Shown: positions 7,024-9,157 of the stretch, one piece after another
Numbering within the stretch: the stretch's first letter is position 1
Layout of the letters: each line of letters starts with the position of its first letter
Source of the DNA: an uncultured Rhodovulum sp.
GTDB taxonomy: Bacteria > Pseudomonadota > Alphaproteobacteria > Rhodobacterales > Rhodobacteraceae
DNA: 9,157 nucleotides
Direction of reading: 5' to 3'
NCBI GenBank assembly: GCA_946221765.1
Contig: CAMIMK010000113.1
Location: 1 to 9,157, forward strand
Position numbers and translations under genes: made by a program
Notes under the pieces: generated by a model
Seen by the model: the letters and a program-made list of their open reading frames with translations, nothing else
What the model was told of the DNA's origin: nothing
Database searches by the model: none

Positions 7024-7816
7024 CGACGCCCCTCCAGCACCGCTCCGCCCATGCGCAGGGCGCGTGCCACTTTCCGCCGGCCATGCCGCCCCGACAGACG
7101 ACCGCCGTGGGCTCGGTGGCCATCCGGGGCAACCATTCGCCCGCCGCGGAGGCCTGAACGACCCGGACGGCCCGATCCGACATCTCCTGCGCAAGGCGGG
7201 CATCGAAAGGCACCAGTTCCGCGTGCAATTCCATTGTGTCGCGGTTCAGCGCGGTGAAGAGCGCCGGGTTGGGCAGGTCCATGTAGGCCTGATAGAGCGC
7301 GATCTGGGCGCCATAGACGGGGCGCGCGATGCTCACGCCTCGCTTGACCACATCCTTCCAGCTGGAGGCCCCGAGCGCCTTGTTTTCCCAGAGGCCAGGA
7401 TAATCCATCGCAACGGGGCCCGAGACGAAGCATCCATCGATATGGCCCTTGAACCGGCCCGCCATGGCCTCGAAGCCGAACTGGCGGCCATCGGGGCGTT
7501 CCGTGCGCAGGTCGAACCCAGCAATCCTGAACCAGCCCGCGACGATGTCCTCGGCGCGATGGCCAGCCTCAAAGATCCGCAGGATGCGCGGCTGGAACTC
7601 CTGGCCCTCGTCCTTCGGAACCGCGAGAAAATCGTACTGGATCTGGCGCAAGCAGTCGCGGCCGAGACCAGAGGAACTGACATAGGTGCGCGGACGCTCG
7701 GCGCGATTGCGCGCCGTCAAGGCCGCATCGATTGCGGATGAAACGGCTGCTGCGATTGGTGGACGCGGCGCATCCTGGCCATAGAGGCAACCGGAGCCGT
7801 GGTTCAGGTCGATCAT
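7016..7816 (-). CDS. Cas4/RecB-like PD-(D/E)XK nuclease with putative Fe-S cluster
   Basis: A 266-residue nuclease. Catalytic signature: H86 and E89/D90 in AGHRAEDI (84-91), D127 in GHIDG (124-128), E144 and K146 in LWENKALG (142-149), and the QxxxY-like YGAQIALYQAYM (168-179). One cysteine precedes the core (C55) and three follow (C241, C254, C260); C254 and C260 are separated by five residues as in Cas4 and AddB, suggesting a [4Fe-4S] cluster, although the C241-C254 gap is longer than usual. By family it should be an ssDNA exonuclease that processes ends for recombination or replication. ATG 7814-7816 overlaps the stop of the 71-aa gene (ATGA), and its 3' end overlaps the helicase start. 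No CRISPR array or other cas genes are present, so a CRISPR role is not supported. Confidence 0.85.
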   Translation of the reverse strand: MIDLNHGSGCLYGQDAPRPPIAAAVSSAIDAALTARNRAERPRTYVSSSGLGRDCLRQIQYDFLAVPKDEGQEFQPRILRIFEAGHRAEDIVAGWFRIAGFDLRTERPDGRQFGFEAMAGRFKGHIDGCFVSGPVAMDYPGLWENKALGASSWKDVVKRGVSIARPVYGAQIALYQAYMDLPNPALFTALNRDTMELHAELVPFDARLAQEMSDRAVRVVQASAAGEWLPRMATEPTAVVCRGGMAGGKWHAPCAWAERCWRGVGV

Positions 7817-8028
7817 TTGTCGCGCTCCCAGAACCCGCCAGCCTGCGCGATGCAGGTCAGCTTGTGGAACTGCGCGTCCGTCAGCCGGGCGCTGTCGCCG
7901 AACCGCGCGAGCTTCTCGCGGAGGCTGTCGCAGAACTCGATCTCGAAATCGGTGACGGCGTTCTCGGTGGCCGCCTCGAGCAGAGGTTTCCAGCTGCAGG
8001 ACGCGGTGTCGTCGTTCAGGTCGATCAT
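7813..8028 (-). CDS. Small acidic phage early protein, unknown function
   Basis: A 71-residue protein with no signal peptide or membrane segment. Most of it (about 13-63) looks helical, with TDFEIEFCDSLREKL (26-40) and LTDAQFHKLTCIA (49-61). The 'begin helix, then LT/LSxxQ, then ...IA' plan recalls small uncharacterised phage proteins beside recombination genes, but I name no family. Cysteines at 11, 33 and 59 show no zinc spacing. The ATG at 8026-8028 overlaps the HNH stop by four bases (ATGA), and its own stop overlaps the nuclease start in the same way. Its first five codons (MIDLN) are identical in DNA to those of the nuclease gene downstream. A longer open frame to 8301 is Arg-rich shadow of the HNH gene. 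A partner of the nuclease is plausible but only from position. Confidence 0.75.
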   Translation of the reverse strand: MIDLNDDTASCSWKPLLEAATENAVTDFEIEFCDSLREKLARFGDSARLTDAQFHKLTCIAQAGGFWERDK

Positions 8029-8447
8029 GACCGTGCCCTCCGACGCTTGCCGACGGCGGCGGGATGACGATCTCCGGTCCTCCCGCGGCAGTATTCGAGG
8101 AAACCGGGCGCGTTCAGGTTGTCGCGCTGCGTCCCCCACGCGAGGTTGTCGGCGCGATTGTTCGCGGCGTTCTCGTCGAGATGCATGACGACGGCGCGGT
8201 CGAATGGCGCGGGTCCGTGGAACGCCTCTGCGACGAGCCTCGCGACCTTGTAGGTCGTTCCGCGCACCACGATGATGAAGCGCGCATCCTGCTTGTTCCA
8301 CACGCCGAAGGTCGGCGTGCCCCCGTAGGATCGTTCGCCGCCCTTGGGCATCGGTCCGCGATAGGGCGCGAGCATCACGCGCCCCTCGCTGCTCACCAGC
8401 ACATCGGGGACGCTCGGGACGGTTCTCCAGATTTCACCGTTGGTCAT
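8025..8447 (-). CDS. HNH endonuclease with NUMOD4 domain
   Basis: A 140-residue free-standing HNH nuclease of the homing-endonuclease kind. Residues 5-24 (EIWRTV, then VSSEGRV) match the NUMOD4 DNA-binding motif. The HNH core spans about 67-112: KVARLVAEAFHG (67-78), then VVMHLDENAANNRADNLAWG (86-105), giving H89, D91, N97 and N101, and RDN (108-110). The tail GDRHPAA (125-131) resembles the GENHPAAKLT segment that follows the core in longer relatives, then ends in a basic run (134-139), so the protein may be C-terminally shortened. It should nick or cut double-stranded DNA. ATG 8445-8447 has GGAGGG upstream and lies 12 bases past the preceding stop. It sits in register within the operon with a 4-base overlap to the next gene, so it appears to be an established member. 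Confidence 0.88.
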   Translation of the reverse strand: MTNGEIWRTVPSVPDVLVSSEGRVMLAPYRGPMPKGGERSYGGTPTFGVWNKQDARFIIVVRGTTYKVARLVAEAFHGPAPFDRAVVMHLDENAANNRADNLAWGTQRDNLNAPGFLEYCRGRTGDRHPAAVGKRRRARS

Positions 8448-8459
8448 TTCGCCCTCCGA

Positions 8460-8870
8460 CTAGAATGGCAGAGGGTCGTCGAGGGCCGTGCCGGTCCGTT
8501 CCTTGCGCGCGCCTTGCGCCAGCATGCTGTCGACGTAGCCGGTGACGGCCGCTTCGATCAGACGGTCGATTTCGGCGGCGGTGCGGTTGAAGAAGGGCGC
8601 CATCAGGCCGAGGTCGGTCAGCGCTTCGGCAAAGAGCGCCCGCGCGTCGCGGATCGCCTGTGCCTCGCGGGCGGTCTTGTCGATCATACCATTCATCCTT
8701 TGGGCGATTGCGCTGCCCACGTCCTGACAGCGGAGCGAGCAGAAGCGGTGATAGGGATAGCGGTCGTGCTGGAGGCGATGGACGTAACCAAAGCCGCGGG
8801 CCTCCCGCGCGCAGACGGCGCAAAGCGCTACCCCAGCAGGAAATTCGCGATCGGGTCCTCGGGCGGCCAA
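8460..8870 (-). CDS. DUF6511-like zinc-ribbon phage protein
   Basis: With the start used here, 136 residues. An N-terminal four-cysteine site (CAVC at 17-20 and CSLRC at 44-48) around GFGYVHRLQ looks like a small zinc ribbon; the rest is helical (about 50-120) and ends in DPLPF. This plan fits DUF6511-type proteins of alphaproteobacterial prophages, function unknown. The start is unclear: no ATG or GTG lies close before the first cysteine. I use TTG at 8868-8870, which overlaps the upstream gene by 43 bases; the upstream ATG at 8999 would add a long Arg/Ala-rich extension inside the neighbouring gene and is less likely. Start near the upstream stop (about 8828) would be expected but no standard codon is there. 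It precedes the HNH gene. Confidence 0.75.
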   Translation of the reverse strand: MAARGPDREFPAGVALCAVCAREARGFGYVHRLQHDRYPYHRFCSLRCQDVGSAIAQRMNGMIDKTAREAQAIRDARALFAEALTDLGLMAPFFNRTAAEIDRLIEAAVTGYVDSMLAQGARKERTGTALDDPLPF

Positions 8871-9148
8871 CCCGCCCGCTGGAGCTTCTCGGTCTGCATC
8901 ACGATCCAGCGCGAGATCGCGTTGCTGGCCATGGCCTCGAGGTCGCCGAGGGTAAGGCTTGCGATGGGTTGGTGCAGTCTTCCTCGGGCCTCGAGCCATG
9001 TTCCGATCTCCAGCGCGGCGGCGCGCGTCACATGCGCCTGCCATTCGTCGGGGGTCATGGGCCGGTCTGCCGGCCCATCCCCATCGGGCTCGGCGGCAGG
9101 CGACCCTGCGGACCCACCTGACCGCCGCTTCCGCCGCACCTCAGCCAT
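8828..9148 (-). CDS. Conserved small phage protein, unknown function
   Basis: A 106-residue soluble protein. Residues 1-30 are a low-complexity tail rich in Arg, Gly, Pro and Asp, and the folded part begins near 31 (MTPDEWQAHVTRAAALEIGT), followed by helices through about 93 and ending DPIANFLLG. A second in-frame ATG at residue 31 (9056-9058) could be the real start, giving 76 residues; GGGATGGG-like sequence upstream makes this worth considering. No catalytic motif is visible. I recognise the general look of a short gene that sits before DUF6511-like genes in Rhodobacteraceae prophages but cannot name it. The ATG at 9146-9148 is followed by GCTGA, so an upstream gene reading WLNG-stop could overlap it by 8 bases; that gene lies outside the window. 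Confidence 0.7.
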   Translation of the reverse strand: MAEVRRKRRSGGSAGSPAAEPDGDGPADRPMTPDEWQAHVTRAAALEIGTWLEARGRLHQPIASLTLGDLEAMASNAISRWIVMQTEKLQRAGWPPEDPIANFLLG

Positions 9149-9157
9149 TGAGCCACG

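Noticed and set aside
4954..7257. 767-codon plus-strand open frame
   Set aside because: Lies antisense across the VapE and helicase genes, whose motifs are unmistakable; long antisense frames are common in high-GC genes, and its translation is Arg/Gly/Ala-rich without motifs.
7016..7816. CRISPR-Cas system suggested by the Cas4-like nuclease
   Set aside because: No repeat-spacer array and no other cas gene in the window; stand-alone Cas4-like nucleases are common in phages.

Overview
The window looks like the early (DNA replication and recombination) region of a prophage or prophage-derived element in a high-GC alphaproteobacterium, most likely Rhodobacterales (Rhodobacter/Paracoccus-like). 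This rests on strong G/C third-position bias in the minus-strand genes, tight minus-strand gene packing with 4-8 bp overlaps, and a gene set I associate with Rhodobacteraceae prophages: a DUF6511-like Cys protein, an HNH/NUMOD4 endonuclease, a Cas4-like nuclease, a RecD/Dda-type helicase, a Toprim-VapE protein, a RuvC-like resolvase and a DUF6362-like HTH protein. The host assignment is inference; no rRNA, tRNA, integrase or att site is visible.

Layout, in the direction of minus-strand transcription (right to left). Unit 1 (9148 to 3136) runs: conserved small protein, zinc-ribbon DUF6511-like protein, HNH endonuclease, 71-aa protein, Cas4-like PD-(D/E)XK nuclease, SF1B helicase, Toprim/VapE primase-helicase. 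Overlaps of 4-8 bp or gaps of 9-12 bp indicate one translationally coupled operon; the second gene may overlap the first by more. It ends in a clear intrinsic terminator (3081-3112). Unit 2 (1562 to 426) runs: RuvC-like resolvase, 66-aa protein, DUF6362-like HTH protein, again with overlapping ends.

Between the two units lies a plus-strand gene (2180-3064) with an N-terminal helical domain of the 'glyoxalase superfamily protein' type and an unrecognised C-terminal region. It is convergent with unit 1 and divergent from unit 2, with different base use, so it looks like inserted cargo. The divergent gap (1563-2179) holds a striking cluster of GTAGGGMC motifs on both strands, including a 19-bp inverted pair with one mismatch. 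This is a candidate replication origin (iterons) or operator set. The left end (1-425) has no convincing gene but has short CCGGA-rich repeats; late genes (for example terminase) would be expected further left.

Together the proteins supply priming and unwinding (VapE protein), a second helicase, end processing (Cas4-like nuclease) and junction resolution (RuvC): a largely self-sufficient phage replication and recombination set. Polymerase, SSB and annealing protein are not seen here.
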